Positions 24,217-32,565 of a stretch of DNA of 64,000 nucleotides are shown piece by piece. How positions within the stretch are numbered: position 1 is the first letter of the stretch; each line of letters begins with the position of its first letter. The position numbers and the translations under genes are program-made. The stretch lies in assembly GCA_963818925.1 (NCBI GenBank), contig CAWFTN010000001.1:3224001-3288000 (forward strand), read 5' to 3'. A model generated the notes under the pieces. That model searched no databases. It had not been told where the DNA came from and was given only the letters and a program-made list of their open reading frames with translations. The DNA is from JAMXLG01 sp963818925. Its GTDB lineage: Bacteria > Vulcanimicrobiota > Vulcanimicrobiia > Vulcanimicrobiales > Vulcanimicrobiaceae.

Positions 24217-25332
24217 ATGCACCACGTAAAGCGATATAACTACGCTGCGCAATTCGACGGTACGATCGACGATCTGTTAGCGAAATTTCGCAACATATTG
24301 TTGCGCGGCGATTACGTTCCAAGCCCGGAGTCGCGTGCATTCGAAGATGCGTTCGCGAAATTCGTCGGCGTCGCGCACGCACGAACGGTTGGTTGCGGCA
24401 CCGACGCGTTGATCGCGTCACTGCGCGCGCTCGGCATTGGTGACGGCGACGAAGTGATCACGCAAGCAAACACGTTTTACGCGACCGTTGCTGCGATCGT
24501 TACCACCGGTGCGACACCGGTACTCGTGGACGCGGACGAAGAGACGTTCCTGCTCGATGGGGACGCCGTCGCGGCTGCGATCACGCCGCGCACGCGCGCG
24601 ATTGTTCCCGTGCATCTCTACGGGAAGCCGACGCCGATGGAGCCGCTGCTCGCGCTCGCGCAGCGTCACGGCATTGCGATCGTCGAAGACGCCGCGCAAG
24701 CGCACGGCGCGCAGATCGCAGGACGGGCGGTCGGCAGCTTCGGAGCCGCCGGATGCTTCAGCTTTCATCCGAGCAAAAATCTTGCGGCCGCTTCGAACGG
24801 CGGCTGCGTCGTCACCAACGATGAGGACGTTGCTCGCTTCGTCGATGCATACCGTACGCACGGCCAACTCGTGCAACACGAACACATCGTGCTGGGCCTC
24901 AATACGAAGCTTGATGCGTTTCAATCGCTGATTCTCAGCGCAAAGTTGCCGAAGCTGCGGGAATGGAACGCGCGACGGCGCGAGGTCGCGCGGCGCTATC
25001 GCGCCTCGCTCGGCGACCTTCCGGTCTCGTTCCAACGGGAAGATCCGGGAGAAACGCACGTGTATCATTTGTTCCAGATGCGCACGCCGGAACGCGATGA
25101 ACTGTTGCATCGGCTCAATGCCGACGGCGTCGAAGCGACCGTGCGATATCCGTACCCGATTCATCTGCAGCCGCCGTTCGCGCGTTTCGGCTGGCGCGAG
25201 GGAACGTTTCCCGTTGCGGAAGCCCTCGGCCGAGAGTTGCTCGCGCTTCCGATTCGTCCCGACATGACGGACGCCGAAGTCGACTACGTCGTCGAACGCG
25301 TACGCACGTTCCACGGAGCGGCGGTGGTATGA
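24217..25332 (+). CDS. DegT/DnrJ/EryC1 aminotransferase
   Basis: A 371-residue PLP aminotransferase of the sugar and cyclitol type. RGDYVPSPESRAFEDAFAKF, VGCGTDALIASLRALGIG, QANTFYATVAAIVTTGATPV, IVEDAAQAHGA (Asp contacting PLP) and CFSFHPSKNLAAASNGG (PLP Lys) are in the right order and the length is normal. It transfers an amino group from Glu or Gln to a keto-sugar or keto-cyclitol. It is followed, with an ATGA overlap, by a Gfo/Idh dehydrogenase that could supply the ketone, as NtdC does for NtdA in kanosamine synthesis. Confidence 0.92.
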   Translation: MHHVKRYNYAAQFDGTIDDLLAKFRNILLRGDYVPSPESRAFEDAFAKFVGVAHARTVGCGTDALIASLRALGIGDGDEVITQANTFYATVAAIVTTGATPVLVDADEETFLLDGDAVAAAITPRTRAIVPVHLYGKPTPMEPLLALAQRHGIAIVEDAAQAHGAQIAGRAVGSFGAAGCFSFHPSKNLAAASNGGCVVTNDEDVARFVDAYRTHGQLVQHEHIVLGLNTKLDAFQSLILSAKLPKLREWNARRREVARRYRASLGDLPVSFQREDPGETHVYHLFQMRTPERDELLHRLNADGVEATVRYPYPIHLQPPFARFGWREGTFPVAEALGRELLALPIRPDMTDAEVDYVVERVRTFHGAAVV

Positions 25333-26261
25333 CGATGCCGCAGTTTGCCGTTATCGGCTGCGGCCGAATGGGACGCGAGCGTGCCCAGCACATTGCAAAT
25401 GCAGGTGGTGCGTTGATCGCGGTGGCCGATGTCGATCGCAGCCGCGCAGAGACGCTCGCGTTGGATCATCCCGCTGCAAGCGTCCACGTTCGTCTCCAAG
25501 ACATTCCGTGGGACCGACTCGACGGCGTCTTCGTGTGTACGCCGCCCGCCATGCATGCTGAAGCAATCGAACTCGCAGTTGCGAGCGGCATCGCGGTGTT
25601 TGCAGAGAAGCCGCTCGCACTCGATGCGGCACAAGCGCGGGAAGTAGCCGGCCTCGTCGAGGGCAAGCATATCGCGAACGCGGTCGGCTACATGAATCGC
25701 GCGCGGAAGAGCGTCGCCGTTGCTCGCGCGCTGCTCGCCGGCTCGCAGCCGATTGCATTTTGCGCGCATTGGGCGGGAACGCGTTACCGCGTGCCGTGGT
25801 GGAGTAACGCCGAAATCTCCGGCGGCGCGTTCAACGAACAGGCGACCCATCTCGTCGACCTCTTGCGGTTTCTCGGCGGCGACGTCGAGACGGTATTCGC
25901 CGTCGATGGCCGCACGCCGGAGCGAACGTGCGTGGCGCTTCGATTCGAGTCCGGCGCCGTCGCAACGCTACTGCACACGTGCGAGGCGCGAGACAAAGAG
26001 ATCGGCGTCGTCGCCATTACCACGACCGGTGTCATTCGCTTGAGCGGCTGGGAGTTTCAGATAAGCGATAATACGATCGACCGCGCTCGCGCCGAAAACA
26101 ACGATCCGTTCGCCGCGGAGGTGCGATCGTTCGTACAGGCGGTTTCGACACAAAACCCCTCGGGCGTTGCTTGCGATTTCGACGACGCATGGAAGACGCA
26201 ACTCGTCGTCGATCGCATCCGGGAGTCGGCTGCACTCGCGAGAGGCGGTGCCCTTGTCTAA
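25329..26261 (+). CDS. Gfo/Idh/MocA-family dehydrogenase
   Basis: A 310-residue NAD(P)-dependent oxidoreductase. QFAVIGCGRMGRERAQHI is the nucleotide-binding start, VFVCTPPAMHAEAIELA and AVFAEKPLALDAAQ (catalytic EKP lysine) follow, and GGAFNEQATHLVDLLRFLGG contains the conserved His. Family members oxidise hydroxyls of sugars or inositols, or epimerise through ketones. Its coupling to a DegT aminotransferase implies oxidation followed by transamination. It overlaps the Nudix gene. Confidence 0.9.
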   Translation: MTMPQFAVIGCGRMGRERAQHIANAGGALIAVADVDRSRAETLALDHPAASVHVRLQDIPWDRLDGVFVCTPPAMHAEAIELAVASGIAVFAEKPLALDAAQAREVAGLVEGKHIANAVGYMNRARKSVAVARALLAGSQPIAFCAHWAGTRYRVPWWSNAEISGGAFNEQATHLVDLLRFLGGDVETVFAVDGRTPERTCVALRFESGAVATLLHTCEARDKEIGVVAITTTGVIRLSGWEFQISDNTIDRARAENNDPFAAEVRSFVQAVSTQNPSGVACDFDDAWKTQLVVDRIRESAALARGGALV

Positions 26262-26805
26262 GCCGTGGCGCGCGAATGTCATCGATACGTTGACCCAAAA
26301 TCCGTACTTTTCGGTGCGCCTTCAAGACGTGGAGGTCACCGACGGATCGAAGCGGACGTACTATACGATCCATTTCCCCGGGCCGGCGGTCGGCGTCGTT
26401 GCGCGGCGAGGCAGCGATGTGCTGCTCGTGCGTCAGTACCGGTTCATCGTCGACGAATACGTTTGGGCGATTCCCTCGGGCGGCGTTGCCCCGAATGAAT
26501 CGCCCACGGAAGCCGCACGTCGAGAGTTGGAAGAAGAAACGGGCTACTCGGCGGCCGACGTCGAGCCGCTACTCAATTGCTACGCGTCGTACGGATGCAG
26601 CGACCAGCAGTTCAAGATTTTCCTTGCGACCGGTCTGACCGAGATCGCAACGCCGTTCGACGGCAACGAAGTGATCGAAACGAAGTGGTTCTCGCGCGAC
26701 GAGCTGCTCGATTTGATCGATTGCAACGGCGTCGTCGATAATCTGTCGCTTTCGCCGCTGCTCTATGTGTTGCTCAACGACGAGCGAAAGACCACATGCG
26801 CGTGA
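26254..26805 (+). CDS. Nudix hydrolase (ADP-ribose pyrophosphatase-like)
   Basis: A 183-residue Nudix protein. The Nudix box GGVAPNESPTEAARRELEEE then TGY has the exact G-x5-E-x7-REUxEExGU pattern. YYTIHFPGPAVGVVARRG and LVRQYRFIVDEYVWAIPSGG match the ADP-ribose and nucleotide-sugar pyrophosphatase branch. TTG 26254 has GAGG eight bases upstream; GTG 26248 is the alternative. Within this operon it may hydrolyse a nucleotide-sugar or nucleotide-cyclitol. It overlaps the dehydrogenase and the following glycosyltransferase. Confidence 0.87.
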   Translation: MSKPWRANVIDTLTQNPYFSVRLQDVEVTDGSKRTYYTIHFPGPAVGVVARRGSDVLLVRQYRFIVDEYVWAIPSGGVAPNESPTEAARRELEEETGYSAADVEPLLNCYASYGCSDQQFKIFLATGLTEIATPFDGNEVIETKWFSRDELLDLIDCNGVVDNLSLSPLLYVLLNDERKTTCA

Positions 26806-28106
26806 GCGCGCCGAAACGCTTACTGCTTCTCGCGTATTATTATCCGCCGCGGCCCGGCGTGGGCAGCCGGCGTCCCGCGTACTTGCGTAAATATCTCCCG
26901 CAGTTTGGATGGGAGGCCACCATCCTGACGGCTCGCTTGAACGGCTATGGTGATGCGAACGCACCGGGCGTCGTCGCGACGAACTATGTCGACATCCTCG
27001 CGTCCGTGAAGCGGCGTCTTGGTTTGAACGGCGCGCCGACGCACGAGCGCTTCGGTCTGAGCGGCGCGCCGGAAGCCGACATGCGAAAGTCGCTGCGCCA
27101 CCGCGCGATCTCGCTTGCTTACCAAGCCTTCACGTTCCCGGATCGCGAAGTCGGATGGACGCCGTTTGCACTTCGTGCCCTTCGGGACGCGGTGCAACGC
27201 GAGCACTTCGATGCAGTGATGACGACATCGCCTCCGTACGTCGCGGGTATCGTTGCCGCCCTCGCGGATTGCGGCGTCCCGTGGGTTGCCGATATTCGCG
27301 ATCTCTGGACGGGGACGGATATCATTGAACGTGATGCACCCGTTCGCTGGATGGAGCGCAAGCTCGAGCGATGGATGCTGCGGCGCGCAAGCGCAATCAC
27401 CGCGGTATCGAAACCGATGGAAGAGTACCTCGTGCGCGAAATTCCCTGCGTTCCTGTCGAGACGATATACAACGCGTTCGATCCGGACGACTGGCGTGAT
27501 GTTCCGTTCGAGACGAACGAGCGCTGCACGTTTCTGTATGCGGGCTCGCTGTATCGCGGACGCCAACAGCCGCAACCCATCTTCCGCGCGGTGCGCCGGC
27601 TGCTCGATCGCGGTGCGCTCGCTGCGAACGACGTGCAAATCGACATCTATAGCGACGAATCGGCGTGGTTGACGCGAGTGGCGCAAAACGAAGGTGTTGG
27701 GGAAATTGTTCGCTCGTTCGACTACGTGCCGCAAAAAGAGATCATGCGTCTGGAACGGCGCGCCGATCGGCTGGTCTATTTTGTCTTTGAGGGCTTCGGC
27801 GCAGAGACGATCGTAAGTGGCCGGATGTTGGAGTACCTCGGCGCTCGCCGCCGAGTGCTTGCCGTCGGCGGACCTCCTCGTAGTGCAGTCGACGATGTTC
27901 TCTCGGAAGCTCGGGCGGGGACGCGCTGCACGACTACGGAGCAGCTTGATGCCGAAGTGCTGCGTGCCGTGCACGAGTTCAAGGAGCATCGAACGCGCAT
28001 GTTACCTGCCGACGCGGCCGCTGCATTCGACGCGCCGCATATGGCGCGGCACGCTGCGCACGTTCTCGATCGGGTGGTCGAGCGGCAAAGGAGCCTCGCT
28101 ACATGA
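26796..28106 (+). CDS. Glycosyltransferase, GT4-like
   Basis: A 436-residue GT-B glycosyltransferase. LLLLAYYYPPRPGVGSRRP is the typical N-terminal PP..G...R motif of WbuB/WcaI-like GT4 enzymes, followed by VMTTSPPYVAGIVAALA and VPWVADIRDLWTG. The donor domain has FLYAGSLYRGRQQPQP, but the EGxGxxxxE motif is weak (FEGFGAETIVSGRMLEYLG). It overlaps the Nudix gene by 10 bases and the next glycosyltransferase by 4, so it belongs to the plus-strand operon. Confidence 0.83.
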   Translation: MRVSAPKRLLLLAYYYPPRPGVGSRRPAYLRKYLPQFGWEATILTARLNGYGDANAPGVVATNYVDILASVKRRLGLNGAPTHERFGLSGAPEADMRKSLRHRAISLAYQAFTFPDREVGWTPFALRALRDAVQREHFDAVMTTSPPYVAGIVAALADCGVPWVADIRDLWTGTDIIERDAPVRWMERKLERWMLRRASAITAVSKPMEEYLVREIPCVPVETIYNAFDPDDWRDVPFETNERCTFLYAGSLYRGRQQPQPIFRAVRRLLDRGALAANDVQIDIYSDESAWLTRVAQNEGVGEIVRSFDYVPQKEIMRLERRADRLVYFVFEGFGAETIVSGRMLEYLGARRRVLAVGGPPRSAVDDVLSEARAGTRCTTTEQLDAEVLRAVHEFKEHRTRMLPADAAAAFDAPHMARHAAHVLDRVVERQRSLAT

Positions 28107-29332
28107 GCATCACGATTCTTTCCGTCATGCGCACGCTCTATTTCGGTGGCGATCAGTACCGGCTGCTGGCGTTTACGCGCGAGCTCGATCGCGGTCTGTT
28201 CGATCACAAGATCGTCTGCATCAAGCGCGAAACGCCGGAACTTGCCGAGCGTTTCGGGAGTTTACGCCATGAGTTCATCGATGCGGGCGCCGACGTCATC
28301 GATCTCGACATTCCGGAATTCGACGGGCGTTCGCGGCGATTTGGGCTTCGCTGGGCGGGATACATGATCGAGCGTACGCTGGAGACGGCCCGTCAAGTCG
28401 TCACGCTCGTGCGCAAGCACGACGTCGACGTCCTCGACGGCCATACGGCGACGGGAAATCATATCGCTGTTTTCTCGGCGTTGCTTACCGGGAGGCCCGT
28501 CGCCGTAACGACGTATGATGCAGAGAAATTCCGGCCGTATCCGCTCTATTACGTCTTACAGCAAGCGCTTCTGACCGCGGCGAGCGTGATCATTACCGAC
28601 GCCGAAAAGGTCAAGCGCATCGTCGAGCACTTCATGTTGCGAAAGCATGCACCGATCGTCGTGATTCCGAACGGAGCGGCGCAACCCGTTGCGAAGCAGC
28701 CGCCGGAACAAGTGCGTGCCTTTTTCGATTTGCCCGACGATCCGGATGCCATTGTCCTCGGGACGATCGCTGCGCTGTATCGAAAGAAAGGTCAGCTCGT
28801 GCTGCTCGATGCGGTCGCGCGCGTTCTCGAGCGCCATCCCAATGCATATGCCTTGATTGTCGGCTACGATCGCAAAGGCGAAGGATATATCAACGAGCTT
28901 TGGGCGCATGCGAACGCATTGGGCATTGCGGATCGCGTGCGCATCAAAGGCTATCCGGGAGCGATCGGCGACGTGTGGCAGCTTGTCGATATTCACGTCC
29001 ATCCATCGATGAAAGATGCGCTGCCGAACGCCATCCTCGAAGGCATGTCGCTACGCAAACCGCAGGTCGTTACGGATGTCGGCGATATCCCGCAGAAGGT
29101 CGACGATTGCGTCTCCGGATTCGTCGTGCCGGCCGGCGACGCGCAGGCGCTTGCCGCACGCATCATGGATCTCATCGATAATCCGGAGCTCGGAAAAGAG
29201 TTCGGGGAACGCGCACGCGAGCGTTACGAGCGTGAGTTTCGCCCCGAACAGATGACGCGGGACTTAGAAGACGTGTTCGCTCGCCTCGTGTCCGCTCGTC
29301 GCCGGGAAAAGCACGCTGCGCCAATGAGCTGA
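28103..29332 (+). CDS. Glycosyltransferase, GT4-like
   Basis: A 409-residue GT-B glycosyltransferase with a clear donor domain: VIPNGAAQPVAKQPPE, LGTIAALYRKKGQLVLLDAV, ALIVGYDRKGEGY, RVRIKGYPGAIGDVW and the DALPNAILEGMSLRKPQVV motif (where the family has E-x7-E). The N-terminal half begins ILSVMRTLYFGGDQYRLLAF. It is the last gene of the plus-strand operon started by the DegT aminotransferase. Its 3' end overlaps a convergent glycosyltransferase by 69 bases, which is unusually long. Confidence 0.87.
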   Translation: MSITILSVMRTLYFGGDQYRLLAFTRELDRGLFDHKIVCIKRETPELAERFGSLRHEFIDAGADVIDLDIPEFDGRSRRFGLRWAGYMIERTLETARQVVTLVRKHDVDVLDGHTATGNHIAVFSALLTGRPVAVTTYDAEKFRPYPLYYVLQQALLTAASVIITDAEKVKRIVEHFMLRKHAPIVVIPNGAAQPVAKQPPEQVRAFFDLPDDPDAIVLGTIAALYRKKGQLVLLDAVARVLERHPNAYALIVGYDRKGEGYINELWAHANALGIADRVRIKGYPGAIGDVWQLVDIHVHPSMKDALPNAILEGMSLRKPQVVTDVGDIPQKVDDCVSGFVVPAGDAQALAARIMDLIDNPELGKEFGERARERYEREFRPEQMTRDLEDVFARLVSARRREKHAAPMS

Positions 29333-30262
29333 GAGCGCGCGAACGCTCGCCGCTGCGTCATAGCGTTCTTGTACGAACGCGGCAGCGTCTTCGTCCGCGG
29401 AGAGCGTGCCGTCCGTGAAACGCTCGAGCGTATCTTCCACGTACGCGCGAACCTCGTCGAACGATTGCGCCTCGTGTGCATGCGGAAACGGGTGATTCCA
29501 TACGACGTAGCGTCCGCGTGAGAGCGCCTCGAGCACCATACATGAAAGGCCGTCGTGCGGCGTCATGCGGATCAAGAGTGTCGATCGGGCATAGGTGTCG
29601 TCGAGTTCTTCTGCTGTCCCCGCCCACGTAATGTGTTGCACGCAGCCGTCGTCTTCGACACCGATACGTCCGCCGCCGACGACGATAAATCGGACGGGAA
29701 GGCCGCGGAGCGCTTCAATAAGGCGTTCGCAGTACTCCGCTCCATAGAACGATTCGTATCCCGCCGGAATATAGAAGAGAATCGTAAAGACGCCGGGTAA
29801 CGGCGCCGGCTTTCCCGTGCCGAGATGAAGCGGAAGTGTGACGGTGTGCGCGACCAAACCGTATGTCCCGAGTTCGTGCACCGTCCAGTCGATTTCCGCA
29901 ATGTGAACCGTGGTTCGATTGCCGCGAAGACGCCAAAGCAAGCGATACGGTGCAAAGCGGCCGAGCGCTATGATGTCGCTTCCGACCCAGTGCACGACGC
30001 GAGGTTTGCGAAACAGGAACGCGAGCATTTCGAACCACACCGTCGCCTTGCCGGTGCCGATCGTATACCAAACGTCGCAATGTAAGAATTCACGGAACGA
30101 TGCAAGCCGCGCGCGCCAGGTGCGCACGTCGAGCGCACACAGATCCCATTCCGGTGCGGCGTGCGCCGCGCGCATGAACAGCGCGACGAACCGATGGTGA
30201 CCGGAGATCCCAACCTTCGGACGACCTTCGCTTCGCGCGAGCATACGCGAATAGCGTAGCAT
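29264..30262 (-). CDS. Divergent glycosyltransferase-like protein
   Basis: A 332-residue protein of GT-B type. KPRVVHWVGSDIIALGRF is a known motif of divergent GT4 proteins that bind the acceptor. FTILFYIPAGYESFYGAEY and RFIVVGGGRIG lead the donor domain, with STLLIRMTPHDGLSCMVLEA resembling the SxxEGxPxxxLEA motif without the first Glu. Convergent to the preceding operon with overlapping ends, and divergent from the SDR gene by 33 bases. Function inferred from fold only. Confidence 0.72.
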   Translation of the reverse strand: MLRYSRMLARSEGRPKVGISGHHRFVALFMRAAHAAPEWDLCALDVRTWRARLASFREFLHCDVWYTIGTGKATVWFEMLAFLFRKPRVVHWVGSDIIALGRFAPYRLLWRLRGNRTTVHIAEIDWTVHELGTYGLVAHTVTLPLHLGTGKPAPLPGVFTILFYIPAGYESFYGAEYCERLIEALRGLPVRFIVVGGGRIGVEDDGCVQHITWAGTAEELDDTYARSTLLIRMTPHDGLSCMVLEALSRGRYVVWNHPFPHAHEAQSFDEVRAYVEDTLERFTDGTLSADEDAAAFVQERYDAAASVRALSAHWRSVLFPATSGHEASEHVF

Positions 30263-30295
30263 GATTTCAACGCCGGTCCAACAAACGCGCTAGTT

Positions 30296-31063
30296 ATGGA
30301 TCTAGGTATTCGCGGCCGCGTCGCGCTCGTCACGGGCGGGAGCGCAGGCATCGGAAAGGCCGTCGCTCTTGCGCTCGCGGCGGAAGGCGTTACGCTGGCC
30401 GTCGCCGCGCGGCGCGAGCGCGAACTCAACGCCGTCGCATCGCAAGCGCAGGCACTCGGCGCGACGGACGCGCGCGGATTCACCGTCGACATGAACGATG
30501 CGAAATCGCTCCACGCCATGATAGAACGCGTGCGCGACGCGTACGGCGAGATCGATATTCTCGTCGCGAACAGCGGCGGGCCGAAGCCTGGAACGTTCTC
30601 GCAGACGTCGCTCGAGGATTGGGACACCGCTTATAGCGGCGTGCTTCGCAACATGCTCGAACTCGTGCAGCTTGTCGTTCCTGCAATGACTGCGCGCCAA
30701 TGGGGGCGCATCGTCGCGTTGACGTCGTCGTCGGTGAAGCAGCCGATTCCGAATCTCGTGCTCTCCAACGCATTTCGTACGGCGCTGGTCTCCGCACTGA
30801 AGTCGCTCTCGATCGAAGTCGGGCGCAACGGCATCACCGTCAACTCAATTGCGACCGGACGCATCTTGACCGATCGGTTGCGCAAACTCTACGACGGTCG
30901 CGATGAGATCGACGCTGCTGCAAAAGCGGATGTTCCGCTGCAGCGCGTCGGAACGCCGGAAGAATTTGCGCCGATGGTTGCGTTCTTGTGCAGCGAACCG
31001 GCACGCTATATCACGGGGCAGACGATTGCCGTCGACGGAGGGATGATCAAGTCGCTATTCTGA
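30296..31063 (+). CDS. Atypical short-chain dehydrogenase lacking the Tyr/Lys pair
   Basis: A 255-residue classical-length SDR with VALVTGGSAGIGKAVALAL (cofactor motif) and DILVANSGGPKPGTF in place of NNAG. The Ser of the triad is in ALTSSSVKQPIP, but the position of YxxxK reads LVLSNAFRTALVSALKSL, so the catalytic Tyr is Asn or nearby and the Lys is Arg or Thr. This matches a recurring SDR subgroup with VLSNxxR. It ends with GQTIAVDGGMIKSLF. The chemistry is therefore uncertain. A Rieske gene follows after 14 bases. Confidence 0.85.
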   Translation: MDLGIRGRVALVTGGSAGIGKAVALALAAEGVTLAVAARRERELNAVASQAQALGATDARGFTVDMNDAKSLHAMIERVRDAYGEIDILVANSGGPKPGTFSQTSLEDWDTAYSGVLRNMLELVQLVVPAMTARQWGRIVALTSSSVKQPIPNLVLSNAFRTALVSALKSLSIEVGRNGITVNSIATGRILTDRLRKLYDGRDEIDAAAKADVPLQRVGTPEEFAPMVAFLCSEPARYITGQTIAVDGGMIKSLF

Positions 31064-31077
31064 ACTCCGCGAAGTCG

Positions 31078-31398
31078 ATGTCAGAGTTCGTCCGCGTCGC
31101 TGCCCGGAAAGCAATGCCGCCCGGAAGCGCCCGTGCGTTTCCAGTGGGGCGTTACGAAGTTGCGCTCTTCAATGTCGGCGGCGTCTTCTACGCGCTCGAG
31201 AATTCTTGCCCGCATCAAGGCGGTCCGATAGCGGACGGCTGGATTGAGGGACGCACCGTCACCTGTCCGTGGCATGCCTGGTGCTTCGATCTGCAAACGG
31301 GAAAAATGACGCTCGGTGATTTTGCTTGGATTCCGCGCTTCGAGGTTCGCGTCGAAGGAGACGGCATCTACATCGCAACAGAGCCGCTGACATCATGA
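31078..31398 (+). CDS. Rieske [2Fe-2S] ferredoxin-like protein
   Basis: A 106-residue single-domain Rieske protein. The cluster ligands are CPHQGG and CPWHAW, 16 residues apart, as in NirD-type subunits and dioxygenase ferredoxins. GVFYALENSCPHQGGPIADG and CFDLQTGKM are typical. ATG 31078 lacks a strong ribosome binding site but the fold starts here. It is probably a soluble electron carrier or an assimilatory reductase small-subunit relative. It overlaps the next gene (ATGA). Confidence 0.88.
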   Translation: MSEFVRVAARKAMPPGSARAFPVGRYEVALFNVGGVFYALENSCPHQGGPIADGWIEGRTVTCPWHAWCFDLQTGKMTLGDFAWIPRFEVRVEGDGIYIATEPLTS

Positions 31399-31901
31399 AC
31401 GATCAACAGCCGGCATGGAACGGACTCGAAGGGACCGCAGGAGGAACGGCCTTCGGCGCGGCGCTCGGGGAACTGGCGCGCGAACGCAATGTCTCGATCG
31501 AACGGTTGGGCGAAGCGACGGGGCTCGGCGAGGAGATCGTTCGCGCAGTGATCGACGGTTCGCGGCGCGTCGGCGTCTCCGCCCTCGCCGCATTCGCCTT
31601 GGCATTGCGGGCGCGCCCGATCGAATTCTTGCAGCGGATCGGCATTCTCGGGCTCCATGCATACGCGTTCGGCTTGGATCCGCTGTACTTTTTGCCGGAG
31701 GGGCCGATCCGGTACGACGCTCGGATCTACATGCGCGAAATCAATCCGCGCCACGCCGTGCCCGAGGCGGACATGACGAAACGCAACCCGACGCTCGAGT
31801 GGCTTTCTCGGGATGAAGTGCTTGATTCGCTCGGCAAGCTCGAGGTGGAAATCGCCTACCTGCTGCGCGCCGCGGTGCAGCAGACCGGGGGGACACTGTA
31901 G
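31395..31901 (+). CDS. Helix-turn-helix (XRE-like) domain protein
   Basis: A 168-residue protein. Residues 20-70 (ALGELARERNVSIERLGEAT, then GLGEEIVRAVIDGSRRVG) fit an XRE-type helix-turn-helix. The rest is not recognised: a hydrophobic patch LQRIGILGLHAYAFGLDPLYF, then RYDARIYMREINPRHAVPEA and a C-terminal helix. It is translationally coupled to the Rieske gene. It might regulate that gene or have a different partner; I cannot assign a function. Confidence 0.6.
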   Translation: MNDQQPAWNGLEGTAGGTAFGAALGELARERNVSIERLGEATGLGEEIVRAVIDGSRRVGVSALAAFALALRARPIEFLQRIGILGLHAYAFGLDPLYFLPEGPIRYDARIYMREINPRHAVPEADMTKRNPTLEWLSRDEVLDSLGKLEVEIAYLLRAAVQQTGGTL

Positions 31902-31936
31902 GTGGAGGGCAGGCCGGAGCGAAACAGGGGCGCACG

Positions 31937-32500
31937 ATGCAAGGAGTAGATGGCAAGCGAATCGCCGCGCTGATCGGCGATGGATTCGAAGAAGCGGACC
32001 TCATGGAGCCGCGCCGCGCGCTCGAAGATGCGGGCGCAGTGGTGACGATTGTCGGGATCGACGAGAAGTCTCGTCAGAAGATCCGCGGCAAGCGCGGCCT
32101 CGACGAGGGTCAGTCCGTGCGTGCGGAGGAACTCGTTACCGATTGCACGGCGGAAGACTTCGATGCCCTGCTCATTCCCGGCGGCACTTCGCCGGACCGC
32201 ATTCGCACCAGTAAGGAAGTGCAGCGTTTAGCGCGCGAATTGGATAGCGCAAAAAAGCCGATCTTTTCGATCGGTCACGGCGCGCAAATCCTCATCTCGT
32301 CGCAACTCGTTCGTAGCCGTCAAGTGACGGGCGCACACTCGATTGCAGATGACATTCGCAACGCCGGTGGTCTCTATCGCGATCAGCCGACGGTACAAGA
32401 TTCGAACTGGGTGACGACGCGCGGCGGCGAGGACATGCCGCAATTCAACCGCGCAATGCTCGAAAAACTCGCGTCGTCGGGAGCAGCGCAGACAGTCTAG
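31937..32500 (+). CDS. DJ-1/PfpI-family protein lacking the nucleophile Cys
   Basis: A 187-residue PfpI/YhbO-like protein. IAALIGDGFEEADLMEPRRA contains the conserved Glu of the active site, DFDALLIPGGTSPDRIRT is the PGG loop, and the nucleophile elbow reads IFSIGHGAQILIS, where active members have A-I-C-H-G. The Cys is replaced by Gly while the following His is kept. It cannot use the usual cysteine chemistry; it may be a binding protein or use another residue. Normal length. A dispersed repeat follows. Confidence 0.85.
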   Translation: MQGVDGKRIAALIGDGFEEADLMEPRRALEDAGAVVTIVGIDEKSRQKIRGKRGLDEGQSVRAEELVTDCTAEDFDALLIPGGTSPDRIRTSKEVQRLARELDSAKKPIFSIGHGAQILISSQLVRSRQVTGAHSIADDIRNAGGLYRDQPTVQDSNWVTTRGGEDMPQFNRAMLEKLASSGAAQTV

Positions 32501-32504
32501 CGCA

Positions 32505-32565
32505 GTGTCATGGTGAGCGCACGCGCGTAGCGCCGGAGTCCAACCACCGCTTTTCAGGATGACAC
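32505..32565. repeat. Dispersed intergenic repeat, copy with inverted ends
   Basis: Begins GTGTCATGGTGAGCGC and ends AGGATGACAC, so the two ends are inverted copies of a GTGTCAT core. It fills the gap between two convergent genes. Related copies occur at 42043, 58438 and 59010. Confidence 0.5.
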
